A stretch of DNA of 64,000 nucleotides. Source: Streptomyces sp. WZ-12. Lineage in GTDB: Bacteria; Actinomycetota; Actinomycetes; Streptomycetales; Streptomycetaceae. Positions 35,396-43,562 of this stretch are shown here, piece by piece (the first letter of the stretch is position 1; each line of letters starts with the position of its first letter). The notes beneath the pieces are model-generated. The model was not told the origin of the DNA. It did not search any database and saw only the letters and a list, made by a program, of their open reading frames with translations. The stretch is taken from assembly GCF_028898845.1 (NCBI RefSeq), contig NZ_CP118574.1, forward strand, positions 6,297,001-6,361,000, in the 5' to 3' direction. The position numbers were made by a program, and so were the translations under genes.

Positions 35396-37685
35396 GCGGC
35401 TCAGAGATGGGGGCAGCTGGGTCAGCGCGGTTCAGGACAACGACCAACTGGTCCCGCAGGCGCTCCTGCACGGTAGACGAATGCGAAGACTGTACGGGCG
35501 CCCAGGCGTAGAGCAGGCGGTGGAGAGAGAGAAAGCGGTCGGCCACATAGACGGGATCGGTCTGCGGTTGATAGACGGCGTACTGGAGGATGGCCAGGAT
35601 CGGCTCACGCAAATCAGAGTGCGCGACTGCCGCGTCCATCCAAACGTTGAGTGCCTTCCCAAGGGGCTTTTGGAGAGTCACGCTGTTGTCCAGCAAGCCT
35701 CGCCAGCGGGCAGCATGCCAGCCCCCGTGGGCGTCCTCGCGTGCTGCGGTCAGCAGGACGGGGCGGCCATCTTCAGTGGTGCGTGCGGCTAGGTGAACGA
35801 ACGCGTGGTGGGCGGCGGTACGGCGACCTTCCTGTGTACTGGCAGCCCACTCCTTGAGCCTTTCCTGGATGGCCTGCCGCTGTTTGGGCTGGTCCCACAG
35901 CACAGTCAGCGCTTGTCCGACCGTGCCGAGAACCTCCTCCTTTTCGGTGTGGGCTGCCAGTTCGGTCAACCTCAAAAGCATCATGGTCGGGTAGGCAGCG
36001 GCGAGACGTTCGCACGCCTTGGCCAGCGCCACCTTGAGGCGAGGCGGAACTTCCTCGTCGCCGCGGCGGGCCCAGGTTAGGTAGACCGTGCAGGCGCGGC
36101 GACTGGTCTCGGGGTCAAGAGCTGCTGCGGTGAGGAGGTCACAAGCCTGCTCGGGAAGGGACTCAGCCCACTGCTCGGCGATCTCACGCAGTAGCTTTGT
36201 GGTGCGCTTGCGGTGCATGTAGTCCAGCGCCCAGCCAATCACCCGGTCAGCTAGCTGGTCAGTGATCTTATTTGGCAGATCCTTGTCGTTGGTCTGCGCC
36301 GCGGTCCAGCGAGTGAAGTTCTTGATGAGATGGGGACGGTCAGCCCAGAAGTAGTCGACGATGGCCTCGGCGAAGCGAGGCCGGCGGAAGGCGATGGTGT
36401 CCTCTTCCGTCAGGTCGGCTTCGATGGCATCGGTCAGGGCGATGACGCCTAGGCCCTGCTGGCCGGTGTGAGGTGCAGGAGTCTCGCCCAGAGCGCGGGC
36501 GAGGGCATCGGCAGCTTCGTACACCATCTCCGTCGGGGCACCCTCCAAGACAGATGCAGCGAGGAGGTAGTTGCGGTGGGCGCTATCGCCGTGTTCGTTG
36601 TGCCACTCCAACAGCCGGGTGCGCCAGTCTTCCGCTGCCGCGACGACATGGTCGACCAACTCCTCGAAGGACTGTTCCGTCTCCTCTTCAAGGCGTTCGG
36701 CCTCCCGGATGATGTGGGCCCACTCGACCACTCCAGCCGGTACTAGGTCCTTGATGCCCTCGGTGATCTTTTCGGCGTTGAGCCAACGATCCGCTTCCAC
36801 CGGCGGCGCGACCCTCTCCAGGTGGGCTCGCAGGACCTGCTCAGAGTCGGGATACGCGAGTTCATGGTCGAGGTCGGTGGTTCCCTTGGCGGCTCGTTCC
36901 CAGGCTTCGGTGCTGATGAGGACGGCCAGGTAGGAGTCGGAGTCCTGAAGATGTGGGGCGTCCTCAGCCAGGGCGGGGCCGATCCCCGAGTGGCGTTTAT
37001 CCCCCTCGTCACGCAGGTCCAGGATCCAGCCGGTGTTCTTACCCTGCAGCCCCTCGGCGCCGTTGAAGGGCTCCCCAGGTTCGCGCCGCACCTGTCGAAT
37101 ACATGTGCCCACCTTCTGGTGAAGGGCGTCCAGGGCAGCGGTGTAGCGGCCAGCACCCTCCGGGCCGTGCAGCACGAGCACATTCCCCCGAGAGAGAATG
37201 CCGGTCAGCGCAGCCCGCTCCTCAGGGGGCCGTTCGTAGGTTGCCAGACGCTGGGCGATCCAGTCCGGGTTCAGCAGGTCACCACGCAACCGGTGGATCT
37301 CCTGAGCGATCTGGACGCCGATAGCAACGCCGTAGTTACGTCCGAATCGCTGCTCCACCGAAACATGAGGGTCGTAGTCGGCAGCCGAGCCACCCTCCGC
37401 GTCCGGAATTTCCTCCTCCCGCTCAGCCCTCGACGGCTCGCGCGGACCTTCGGGAGCCGCCTGGCCGTCGGGAGAGGGGGCACCCTGAGTAGACGTCGGC
37501 GGCTCGGAGTCGTCCGCCGAAGGCTGCCCGCCCCCTGCGGAGGGCCTTGGAGTGCTCGCCGGAGAAGGGCCTTCGAAGCCAGAAGATGGAGTGTCGCTCA
37601 AGTCTTCCCGGGCGTTGGGCGGAGCGGAAGGGCTCGGCGGCGTGTCAGGCTGAGGCGGGGTTGCGGTGTCGCTCTCGGTGGTCAT
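35379..37685 (-). CDS. Large STAND/AAA-like NTPase with N-terminal amyloid-like motif
   Basis: The 768-residue protein starts at ATG 37685 (MTTESD), or ATG 37721. The first 100 residues are Pro/Ser-rich and disordered. Residues about 107-123 read HVSVEQRFGRNYGVAIG, matching a motif at the end of the neighbouring small protein. A P-loop variant GPEGAGRYTAA is at 174-184 (Arg in place of the usual Lys), and a Walker B-like GWILDLRDEGD follows. The last 450 residues are helical repeats that could act as sensor. The layout resembles NLR-type signalling ATPases used in bacterial defence and programmed death. Activity is inferred. Confidence 0.75.
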   Translation of the reverse strand: MTTESDTATPPQPDTPPSPSAPPNAREDLSDTPSSGFEGPSPASTPRPSAGGGQPSADDSEPPTSTQGAPSPDGQAAPEGPREPSRAEREEEIPDAEGGSAADYDPHVSVEQRFGRNYGVAIGVQIAQEIHRLRGDLLNPDWIAQRLATYERPPEERAALTGILSRGNVLVLHGPEGAGRYTAALDALHQKVGTCIRQVRREPGEPFNGAEGLQGKNTGWILDLRDEGDKRHSGIGPALAEDAPHLQDSDSYLAVLISTEAWERAAKGTTDLDHELAYPDSEQVLRAHLERVAPPVEADRWLNAEKITEGIKDLVPAGVVEWAHIIREAERLEEETEQSFEELVDHVVAAAEDWRTRLLEWHNEHGDSAHRNYLLAASVLEGAPTEMVYEAADALARALGETPAPHTGQQGLGVIALTDAIEADLTEEDTIAFRRPRFAEAIVDYFWADRPHLIKNFTRWTAAQTNDKDLPNKITDQLADRVIGWALDYMHRKRTTKLLREIAEQWAESLPEQACDLLTAAALDPETSRRACTVYLTWARRGDEEVPPRLKVALAKACERLAAAYPTMMLLRLTELAAHTEKEEVLGTVGQALTVLWDQPKQRQAIQERLKEWAASTQEGRRTAAHHAFVHLAARTTEDGRPVLLTAAREDAHGGWHAARWRGLLDNSVTLQKPLGKALNVWMDAAVAHSDLREPILAILQYAVYQPQTDPVYVADRFLSLHRLLYAWAPVQSSHSSTVQERLRDQLVVVLNRADPAAPISEPHAPVA

Positions 37686-37738
37686 TCCTACATCTCGCAG
37701 ACGGCTGACGGGCACTGACATTCCGACGTACGGGGCGT

Positions 37739-38272
37739 TTATGACGGCCGTGGGCCGCCGATTCGGCGCGCGCGCATGCCGATGTTGACGCCGCCCTGTT
37801 CCACGGTGCCGATTTCCTGAATCACACTGGCTTCTCCAGTGATCTCATCGGCGTGCATTCCGGTCTGCTGGCCCGCGACGCGGTCGGTGTGCTGGCGCAC
37901 GAAGGGCCCCGATTCCTGACGTTCTTCGCCAACGAAAGTCAGGCGCTGGCCGTAGATTTCCTCCAAATTGCCGCGAAGCCGTCCCAACGCTTGCAGTAGC
38001 GGAGCATCAGTCAGGTCGATGCGCGCGCTCCCCCGGTGGTACACGCTCAACTCGCTGCGCAGCTGTTCCAACTCCTGCCGACGTGCGGCGAGCTGGCCGA
38101 CATCGACCTGTAGCGGGAGGGTGAGGGTGCCGGTCAGTTCGGCAGGAATCTCCGGATCGGGCTCCGAGGCAGCGCCGCGATCCAAAAGCCGTTCGAGACG
38201 CTGATAGAGGAACGTCATAGTGGGGGTCAGTCCGGCGCCGATCACAGCAGACAAGGCGGAAAAATCCGTCAC
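37739..38272 (-). CDS. Small helical protein with C-terminal amyloid-like signalling motif (possible Bell-type effector)
   Basis: The 177-residue protein starts at GTG 38272, with GGGAG six bases upstream. An N-terminal hydrophobic, glycine-containing helix (SALSAVIGAGLTPTMTFLYQ, about 5-24) is followed by a helical body (QLAARRQELEQLRSELSVYH). A flexible region then leads to residues 144-165, containing SVIQEIGTVEQGGVNIG, a pattern seen in bacterial amyloid signalling motifs. It lies upstream of the STAND ATPase whose N terminus has a similar motif. A pore-forming or membrane-acting role, like Bell-domain proteins, is an inference from this layout. Confidence 0.65.
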   Translation of the reverse strand: MTDFSALSAVIGAGLTPTMTFLYQRLERLLDRGAASEPDPEIPAELTGTLTLPLQVDVGQLAARRQELEQLRSELSVYHRGSARIDLTDAPLLQALGRLRGNLEEIYGQRLTFVGEERQESGPFVRQHTDRVAGQQTGMHADEITGEASVIQEIGTVEQGGVNIGMRARRIGGPRPS

Positions 38273-38686
38273 GGTACTCCCAGGATGCCGAGGCGGCCAG
38301 GTCATTCAAACGGATTCTCGCCGCCATCCCGCGCCGCTCTCTACTCACTTGCGGGAACTGGCTTAAAATTGCACCTCGCCAGCTATTGGGTCGAAGCCTG
38401 AGATACCCCTATTCAAGGATGCAGCAGACATATGGGCCACCGGGTTAGCTGCGGACGATGTGGCCTGGGTTTGCGGCCGCAGGTGATCTTGCGGCGGGCC
38501 TAGATGGTGCTGTTGTCCGCGCATGGCATGTTGCCGAGGTGACGTTCAACCAGCCTCGACCGGTTTCGGGGTGTAATCCAGAATCTCAGCGCCGACAGCT
38601 TCGAGGCGCCCTATCTGGCAGCTGAAGGCAGGCTCTGACGGGTCCGCCACCCCTGCCCGTGTGGCGACCGCAATCCGTTTCATCGC

Positions 38687-38734
38687 GCGAGTGAGGGCCG
38701 CCACCTCCTCCCGGAGATGGCGGCCCTCACTCGC
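38687..38734. terminator. 17-bp perfect hairpin, likely terminator for glnA after integration
   Basis: GCGAGTGAGGGCCGCCA and its exact complement are separated by 14 bases. It lies about 155 bases beyond the glnA stop, inside the element. The rest of 38273-38889 holds the right arm-type repeats and no gene that can be supported. Confidence 0.65.
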
Positions 38735-38766
38735 GTATCTGATTGTGGGTCAGGCGCCGAGACGGC

Positions 38767-38786
38767 CGGTGCACACCCGGTGCACA
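38767..38786. repeat. Right arm-type repeats CGGTGCACA-n2-CGGTGCACA
   Basis: Same two 9-bp direct repeats, same spacing and same orientation as at 21000-21019, here 103 bases inside the right core. Confidence 0.65.
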
Positions 38787-38889
38787 AGACCCTGGAAAAC
38801 AGCTGGGAACAGCGAGCACTGTCGAGCAGTGTTTTCCCAGGTCATAGCAGGTTTCCGAGCCTCAGGCCCAGCTCACCCGACCCCACCCT

Positions 38890-38909
38890 TTAGATGTCGA
38901 AGTACAGCT
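38890..38909. repeat. Right attachment site core (3' end of glnA)
   Basis: Identical to 20935-20954. It encodes the last residues LYFDI and the stop of glnA. Confidence 0.9.
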
Positions 38910-40299
38910 CGAACTCGTGCGGGTGCGGGCGGAGTTGGATCGGGGCGATCTCGTTGGTGCGCTTGTAGTCGATCCAGGTCTCGATCAGGTCGGAGGTGAA
39001 GACGCCGCCCTGCTGGAGGTACTCGTTGTCCTCTTCGAGGGCGTCGAGGACCGCGGGGAGGGAGGTCGGGACCTGGGGGACGCCCGCGTGCTCCTCCGGG
39101 GCGAGCTCGTAGAGGTCCTTGTCGATCGGCTCGGCCGGCTCGATCTTGTTCTTGACGCCGTCGAGGCCGGCGAGGAGGAGGGCCGAGAAGGCGAGGTAGG
39201 GGTTGGACGACGGGTCCGGGGCGCGGAACTCGACGCGCTTGGCCTTCGGGTTGGAGCCCGTGATCGGGATGCGCATGGCGGCGGAGCGGTTGCGCTGCGA
39301 GTAGACCAGGTTGACCGGGGCCTCGAAGCCGGGGACCAGGCGGTGGTAGGAGTTCACGGTCGGGTTGGTGAACGCCAGCAGCGACGGGGCGTGCTTGAGG
39401 ATGCCGCCGATGTAGTAGCGGGCGGTGTCCGACAGACCCGCGTAGCCCTGCTCGTCGTAGAAGAGCGGCTGGCCGCCCTGCCACAGGGACTGGTGGACGT
39501 GCATGCCGGAGCCGTTGTCGCCGAAGATCGGCTTGGGCATGAAGGTGGCGGTCTTGCCGTTGCGCCAGGCGACGTTCTTGACGATGTACTTGAACAGCAT
39601 CAGGTCGTCGGCGGCGGCGAGCAGGGTGTTGAACTTGTAGTTGATCTCCGCCTGGCCGGCGGTGCCGACCTCGTGGTGCTGGCGCTCGACCTGGAGGCCG
39701 GACTTCTCCAGCTCCAGGGAGATCTCGGCGCGCAGGTCGGCGAAGTGGTCGACCGGCGGGGCCGGGAAGTAACCGCCCTTGTAGCGGACCTTGTAGCCGC
39801 GGTTGTCCTCGCGGGCACCGGTGTTCCAGGCGCCGGCCTCGGAGTCGATGTGGTAGAAGCCCTGGTTCGCGGAGGTCTCGAAGCGGACCGAGTCGAAGAC
39901 GTAGAACTCCGCCTCCGGGCCGAAGAACGCGGTGTCCGCGATGCCGGTGGAGGCGAGGTACGCCTCGGCCTTCTTGGCGATGTTGCGCGGGTCGCGGCTG
40001 TACTGCTCGCCCGTGATCGGGTCGTGGATGAAGAAGTTGATGTTGAGGTGCTTCTCCTGGCGGAACGGGTCCACACGGGCCGTCGACAGGTCCGCGCGCA
40101 GCGCCATGTCGGACTCGTGGATCGCCTGGAAGCCGCGGATCGACGAACCGTCGAACGCCAGGTCCTCGCTCGGGTCGAACGCCGCGGCGGGGATCGTGAA
40201 GTGCTGCATCACGCCCGGCAGGTCGCAGAAACGGACGTCGACGAACTTCACGTCCTCATCCGCGATGAACTTCTTCGCGTCGTCGGCGTTCTGGAACAT
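38890..40299 (-). CDS. glnA: Glutamine synthetase type I
   Basis: The 469-residue cytoplasmic dodecameric enzyme forms glutamine from glutamate and ammonia. Motifs are [10 protein letters not shown] (about residue 49), [12 protein letters not shown] (metal-binding Glu), [16 protein letters not shown], and NRSAAMRIP. The adenylylation Tyr is at position 397 in DKDLYEL, so activity can be switched by covalent modification. The start ATG 40299 has AGGAGG seven bases upstream. A four-part GlnR operator lies 100-137 bases upstream. Its last 20 bases form the att core of the integrated element. Confidence 0.98.
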   Translation of the reverse strand: MFQNADDAKKFIADEDVKFVDVRFCDLPGVMQHFTIPAAAFDPSEDLAFDGSSIRGFQAIHESDMALRADLSTARVDPFRQEKHLNINFFIHDPITGEQYSRDPRNIAKKAEAYLASTGIADTAFFGPEAEFYVFDSVRFETSANQGFYHIDSEAGAWNTGAREDNRGYKVRYKGGYFPAPPVDHFADLRAEISLELEKSGLQVERQHHEVGTAGQAEINYKFNTLLAAADDLMLFKYIVKNVAWRNGKTATFMPKPIFGDNGSGMHVHQSLWQGGQPLFYDEQGYAGLSDTARYYIGGILKHAPSLLAFTNPTVNSYHRLVPGFEAPVNLVYSQRNRSAAMRIPITGSNPKAKRVEFRAPDPSSNPYLAFSALLLAGLDGVKNKIEPAEPIDKDLYELAPEEHAGVPQVPTSLPAVLDALEEDNEYLQQGGVFTSDLIETWIDYKRTNEIAPIQLRPHPHEFELYFDI

Positions 40300-40398
40300 C
40301 CAACTCCTCCTAGCCCGGTCACCGCTCGGCGGACGCGGGGTTGCGACTCGGAGCGCGACCATGTGCGGGGCGCGCTCGCCCGACCATAGGCAGGCGGG

Positions 40399-40436
40399 AT
40401 TTCCCAAGCATGACCCATTTGTTTCGCCGAGGTTAA
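40399..40436 (-). promoter_or_regulatory. GlnR operator upstream of glnA
   Basis: On the minus strand TTAAC, GAAAC, GTCAT and GAAAT are each separated by six bases, the tandem GlnR arrangement described for glnA in Streptomyces. Confidence 0.82.
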
Positions 40437-40584
40437 CCGGCACGCGGTCGATCTCACCCCCCAGTGTGCGCCTCCGGGAGGCCGTTGCGGCAGCCCACGA
40501 AGGGGCGTTCGCGAGGCAGCGGCCGGCGCCGGGTGCGGGAACCCGCCGCCCGGGGAACGTATGCGGTCGCAGTACCGTGGACGG

Positions 40585-41052
40585 GTGGACAACAGGCAAG
40601 CAATCGGATCGTGGATGTCCGGGCCCCGGGCGGCGGCCGAGGACATGGGTGTCGACTTCGGGTACCGCGGGCAACGGCTCGGGTTGCCGGAGGAGGGCCC
40701 GGGCTCGATCGCGCGGGTCGGCCGGCGCTTCGGCGCGCTCTTCATCGACTGGGCGCTCTGCCTGCTCATCGCGTACGGGCTGCTCAGCGGCGGCAAGGCG
40801 CAGTCGACGAGCAACTGGGCGCTGGCGGTCTTCGCGGTGATGAGCGTGCTGACCGTCGGGACCATCGGCTGCACCCCCGGCAAGCGGTTGCTCGGGCTGC
40901 GGGTGGTCGCCGAGGGCGGCGGCCGGATCGGCCTGCTGCGGGTGGTGTTGCGGACGGTGCTGCTGGTGCTGGTGATCCCCGCGGTGATCTGGGACCGGGA
41001 CGGCCGGGGCCTGCACGACCGACTCGGCCGCGCGGTCCAGGTACGGATCTGA
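40585..41052 (+). CDS. RDD-family membrane protein
   Basis: The 155-residue protein starts at GTG 40585 ([10 protein letters not shown]), divergent from glnA. The RDD signature is in [20 protein letters not shown], near residue 50. Two further membrane helices follow ([18 protein letters not shown] and [20 protein letters not shown]), with [14 protein letters not shown] between them and the final [10 protein letters not shown] typical of the family. Function is unknown; transport roles are suggested for some members. Short repeats that resemble the last codons follow its 3' end. Confidence 0.88.
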   Translation: MDNRQAIGSWMSGPRAAAEDMGVDFGYRGQRLGLPEEGPGSIARVGRRFGALFIDWALCLLIAYGLLSGGKAQSTSNWALAVFAVMSVLTVGTIGCTPGKRLLGLRVVAEGGGRIGLLRVVLRTVLLVLVIPAVIWDRDGRGLHDRLGRAVQVRI

Positions 41053-41141
41053 TCGCCGTCCGGGCAGTCGGGATCTGACCCACCTCCGGGCAGTACGGAC
41101 CTGATCCAGGCGCCCGGGCAGTACGGACTTGATCCGCGCGC
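41040..41141 (+). repeat. Degenerate tandem repeats of about 27 bp at the 3' end of the RDD gene
   Basis: CCGGGCAGTACGGACCTGATCC-like units start at 41060, 41086 and 41114. The last codons of the RDD gene (GTACGGATCTGATC) look like a founder copy. Confidence 0.65.
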
Positions 41142-41257
41142 CCGACGACGGCCAGCGATTCCGATGACGGTCGGTCAGCGCGCCTGACGACGCCCCTAGC
41201 GCCCCGACGACGAGCGCGGGCGCCAACTCGCCCCCGCATACGTCTCCCCACACATAC

Positions 41258-41298
41258 GTCTGCGCCCCGAAACCGACCGTCGGTCTCGGGGCGCAGAC
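41258..41298. terminator. Bidirectional terminator hairpin
   Basis: GTCTGCGCCCCGA pairs with TCGGGGCGCAGAC, with ACCGAC/GGTC pairing near the loop. It lies between the convergent RDD gene and the severed 3' end of the DUF4191 gene. Confidence 0.7.
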
Positions 41299-41327
41299 GC
41301 ATAGGTGTGTACGGGGCAGGCAGCGCG

Positions 41328-41389
41328 TCAGCGCATCTTGCCGCCGCCCTTCGGCATCCGCATGCCCTTCGGCATCGGCCCCTTCGGGA
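41328..41389 (-). pseudogene. Severed 3' end of the DUF4191 gene
   Basis: Reads [19 protein letters not shown] and a TGA stop on the minus strand. Joining it to the main gene at the shared 16 bases (44102-44117) restores one continuous frame. The 2.7 kb between the two parts is therefore an insertion. Confidence 0.85.
41374..41389. repeat. Left 16-bp direct repeat flanking the rpoA insertion
   Basis: ATCGGCCCCTTCGGGA, identical to 44102-44117. Confidence 0.85.
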
Positions 41390-41518
41390 GCGTTCTCCCA
41401 GGTGGCTTTCGCGTTCACTCTGCGCGCATGGTCACGGACCTGGGGAGTGTCGAGGCAGACGGGTGCCGACCGGTGCCGGCAGCCCCGTCTCGACGCGGTG
41501 TCGATGACGGGGCGGTGT

Positions 41519-42535
41519 TCACCACTGCTCGGTCCCCATGAAGCCCGCATCCGCGCTGTCGTCCGCGCCGAAGGCGGCGGCGGTCGGGTCGAACCCGGGG
41601 GGCGAGTCCTTCAGGGCCAGGCCCATGCCGGCCAGCTTCGCCTTGACCTCGTCGATCGACTTCGCGCCGAAGTTGCGGATGTCGAGCAGGTCCGCCTCGG
41701 AGCGCGCCACGAGCTCACCCACGGAGTGGATGCCCTCGCGCTTGAGGCAGTTGTAGGAGCGGACGGTGAGCTCCAGCTCCTCGATCGGCAGCGCCAGGTC
41801 GGCGGCGAGCGCGGCGTCCGTCGGGGACGGGCCCATGTCGATGCCCTCGGCGTCGATGTTCAGCTCACGGGCGAGGCCGAACAGCTCCACCAGGGTCTTG
41901 CCGGCCGAGGCCATGGCGTCGCGCGGACGCATCGCCTGCTTGGTCTCGACGTCGACGATCAGCTTGTCGAAGTCGGTGCGCTGCTCGACACGGGTCGCCT
42001 CGACCTTGTACGTGACCTTGAGCACCGGCGAGTAGATCGAGTCGACCGGGATCCGGCCGATCTCCTGGCCGACCTGCTTGTTCTGGACGGCGGAGACGTA
42101 GCCGCGACCGCGCTCGACGGTCAGCTCCATCTCCAGCTTGCCCTTGCCGTTCAGCGTGGCCAGGACCAGGTCGGGGTTGTGCACCTCGACACCGGCCGGC
42201 GGCGCGATGTCCGCGGCGGTGACGACGCCGGGGCCCTGCTTGCGCAGGTACATCACGACCGGCTCGTCGTGCTCGGAGGAGACGACGAGCTGCTTGATGT
42301 TGAGGATCAGGTCGGTGACGTCTTCCTTGACGCCGGGCACGGTGGTGAACTCGTGCAGGACACCGTCGATGCGGACGCTGGTGACAGCAGCGCCAGGGAT
42401 CGACGACAGGAGGGTGCGGCGGAGAGAGTTGCCGAGGGTGTAGCCGAAGCCCGGCTCCAGCGGCTCGATGACGAACCGGGAGCGGAACTCGTCAACGACC
42501 TCTTCGGTCAACGAGGGACGCTGAGCAATCAGCAT
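41519..42535 (-). CDS. rpoA: RNA polymerase alpha subunit, complete copy at an unusual locus
   Basis: The 338-residue protein is complete. The N-terminal assembly domain starts [17 protein letters not shown], with [15 protein letters not shown] and VYSP-type contacts ([18 protein letters not shown]). The C-terminal DNA-binding domain is intact ([36 protein letters not shown]). The tail ends [11 protein letters not shown]. Streptomyces rpoA normally lies among ribosomal-protein genes between rpsK/rpsD and rplQ. Here it has no ribosomal neighbours and sits inside an insertion. AGAAGG lies 13 bases before the ATG. It is most likely an additional copy; whether the canonical copy exists cannot be seen here. 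Confidence 0.95.
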   Translation of the reverse strand: MLIAQRPSLTEEVVDEFRSRFVIEPLEPGFGYTLGNSLRRTLLSSIPGAAVTSVRIDGVLHEFTTVPGVKEDVTDLILNIKQLVVSSEHDEPVVMYLRKQGPGVVTAADIAPPAGVEVHNPDLVLATLNGKGKLEMELTVERGRGYVSAVQNKQVGQEIGRIPVDSIYSPVLKVTYKVEATRVEQRTDFDKLIVDVETKQAMRPRDAMASAGKTLVELFGLARELNIDAEGIDMGPSPTDAALAADLALPIEELELTVRSYNCLKREGIHSVGELVARSEADLLDIRNFGAKSIDEVKAKLAGMGLALKDSPPGFDPTAAAFGADDSADAGFMGTEQW

Positions 42536-42757
42536 GTACGGATCAGATCCTTCTTTTGTGGCCGCCCACTATTTGACGCCGTGGACACCACGAAGAGTAC
42601 GGGCGACTCGGCCTCCTACGAGGCTGACCCGCTCTTCCGTCCAGCCAGTCTGCTGGCCGGTGGGCTCAGTTCCGCCGGGGTTGGCTCCGATGGCAAGCTA
42701 CGCGTGCGCCTGGAAGGCCAGGCCGCCAGCGCAGTTCGTGGGTGCATACTGAGGGCG
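42536..42757. promoter_or_regulatory. Divergent promoter region of rpoA copy and CarD-like gene
   Basis: These 222 bases lie between the two divergent start codons and are richer in A/T near 42555-42600. Specific -10/-35 boxes cannot be assigned with confidence. Confidence 0.4.
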
Positions 42758-42979
42758 ATGACAAAGCCTGATGCACCGAAGCGTCATTTGCCCACCAGCC
42801 CCTTCAACGCCCCGGTCACGCCGGTTCCCAAGCACTTCGCTGTGGGCGACCAGGTCACACACGACATGTACGGCCTCGGCCGGGTAACCGGCATCGAGGA
42901 CGGAATCGCGGCGCTCGTGGATTTCGGCTCGACGAGCATGCGGATCTTGAGCCCGTACCACAAGATGACCAAGCTGTAG
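42758..42979 (+). CDS. Small CarD/TRCF-like (Tudor-fold) protein
   Basis: The 73-residue protein starts at ATG 42758. The core FAVGDQVTHDMYGLGRVTGI, then EDGIAALVDFGS, resembles the RNA-polymerase-interacting domain of CarD/CdnL and TRCF proteins (GDxVxHxxxGxGxV). It ends SPYHKMTKL and has no further DNA-binding domain. It is divergent from the rpoA copy within the same insertion, so both genes concern RNA polymerase. GAGGG lies upstream. Its binding partner is inferred. Confidence 0.7.
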   Translation: MTKPDAPKRHLPTSPFNAPVTPVPKHFAVGDQVTHDMYGLGRVTGIEDGIAALVDFGSTSMRILSPYHKMTKL

Positions 42980-43265
42980 GCCGCTGTGCCCGGTCACGGC
43001 ACGCCAGGCCCCTTGGGGGACCTGTAGCGAAAGGGAAAGCTCTCATCGACCTGACGTCGATGTTCTCCGCGCCGGAAGGGGAGCCCTGCTGTGCCGCTGG
43101 AGCATCGCCGCCCCTGACGGCAAATCCCTTGTAGGGCCTCGTCCTTGAGCTTGACGGGGTTGGCGGCACCCACCCGGAGATTCGGCGGAGGACGAACCTG
43201 GTCAAGAGGGCGATCACGGCCCGCTACACCCCAGCCGCCCGGAGTCGTCCCAGGTCAGACAGTGC

Positions 43266-43562
43266 CTATCCCCGTGGCGGCTGACCGTGCTCCGGATACG
43301 TGGGGTGCGCCTCGGTTCTGGCCGTGATCGCTGCCTTGACGCGGCGCGCGAGTCTGGGGATCAACAGCTTCATTGAGGTTGTCCACAAGGCGGAACTCGG
43401 CCGCTAGCAGTTCATCGGACGCGAGCTTGATCCCGGCGAGTTCGCCCGGGGAGAGCTGCCCGCCATCGAACACGTACAGAACTCTGTCGCCCTCGGCCTC
43501 GCTCGGAGCCCAGTCGATGACCAGCAGTGGTCCGATGCCCGGAGTGATGCCCCAGCGTGCCA
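43266..43562 (-). pseudogene. Frameshifted C-terminal fragment of a NUDIX hydrolase
   Basis: On the minus strand GITPGIGPLLVIDWAPSEAE through EFRLVDNLNEA is read in one frame. After a one-base shift it continues as LIPRLARRVKAAITARTEAH and a TAG stop. The Nudix box itself is missing. The pattern matches the end of common Streptomyces NUDIX proteins. Confidence 0.6.

Larger units (their letters stand above)
20935..38909. mobile_element. Integrative mobilizable element (about 18 kb) inserted in the 3' end of glnA
   Basis: Boundaries are the two 20-bp glnA-derived repeats. Contents: a membrane protein; tyrosine integrase with coupled XRE regulator; Xis-like protein; broken DUF3631 ATPase; candidate oriT; MobC and relaxase; a divergent cargo cluster; and a three-gene STAND-ATPase set. 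There is no FtsK/TraB-type transfer gene, so it is probably mobilizable with helper functions rather than self-transmissible, unlike classical actinomycete elements. glnA stays intact because the element brings the same 3' end. Paired 9-bp repeats lie inside each end as likely arm-type integrase sites. Confidence 0.88.

Noticed and set aside
20935..38909. tRNA gene as integration target
   Set aside because: No tRNA-like sequence was found at either boundary; the repeated core is the glnA 3' end.
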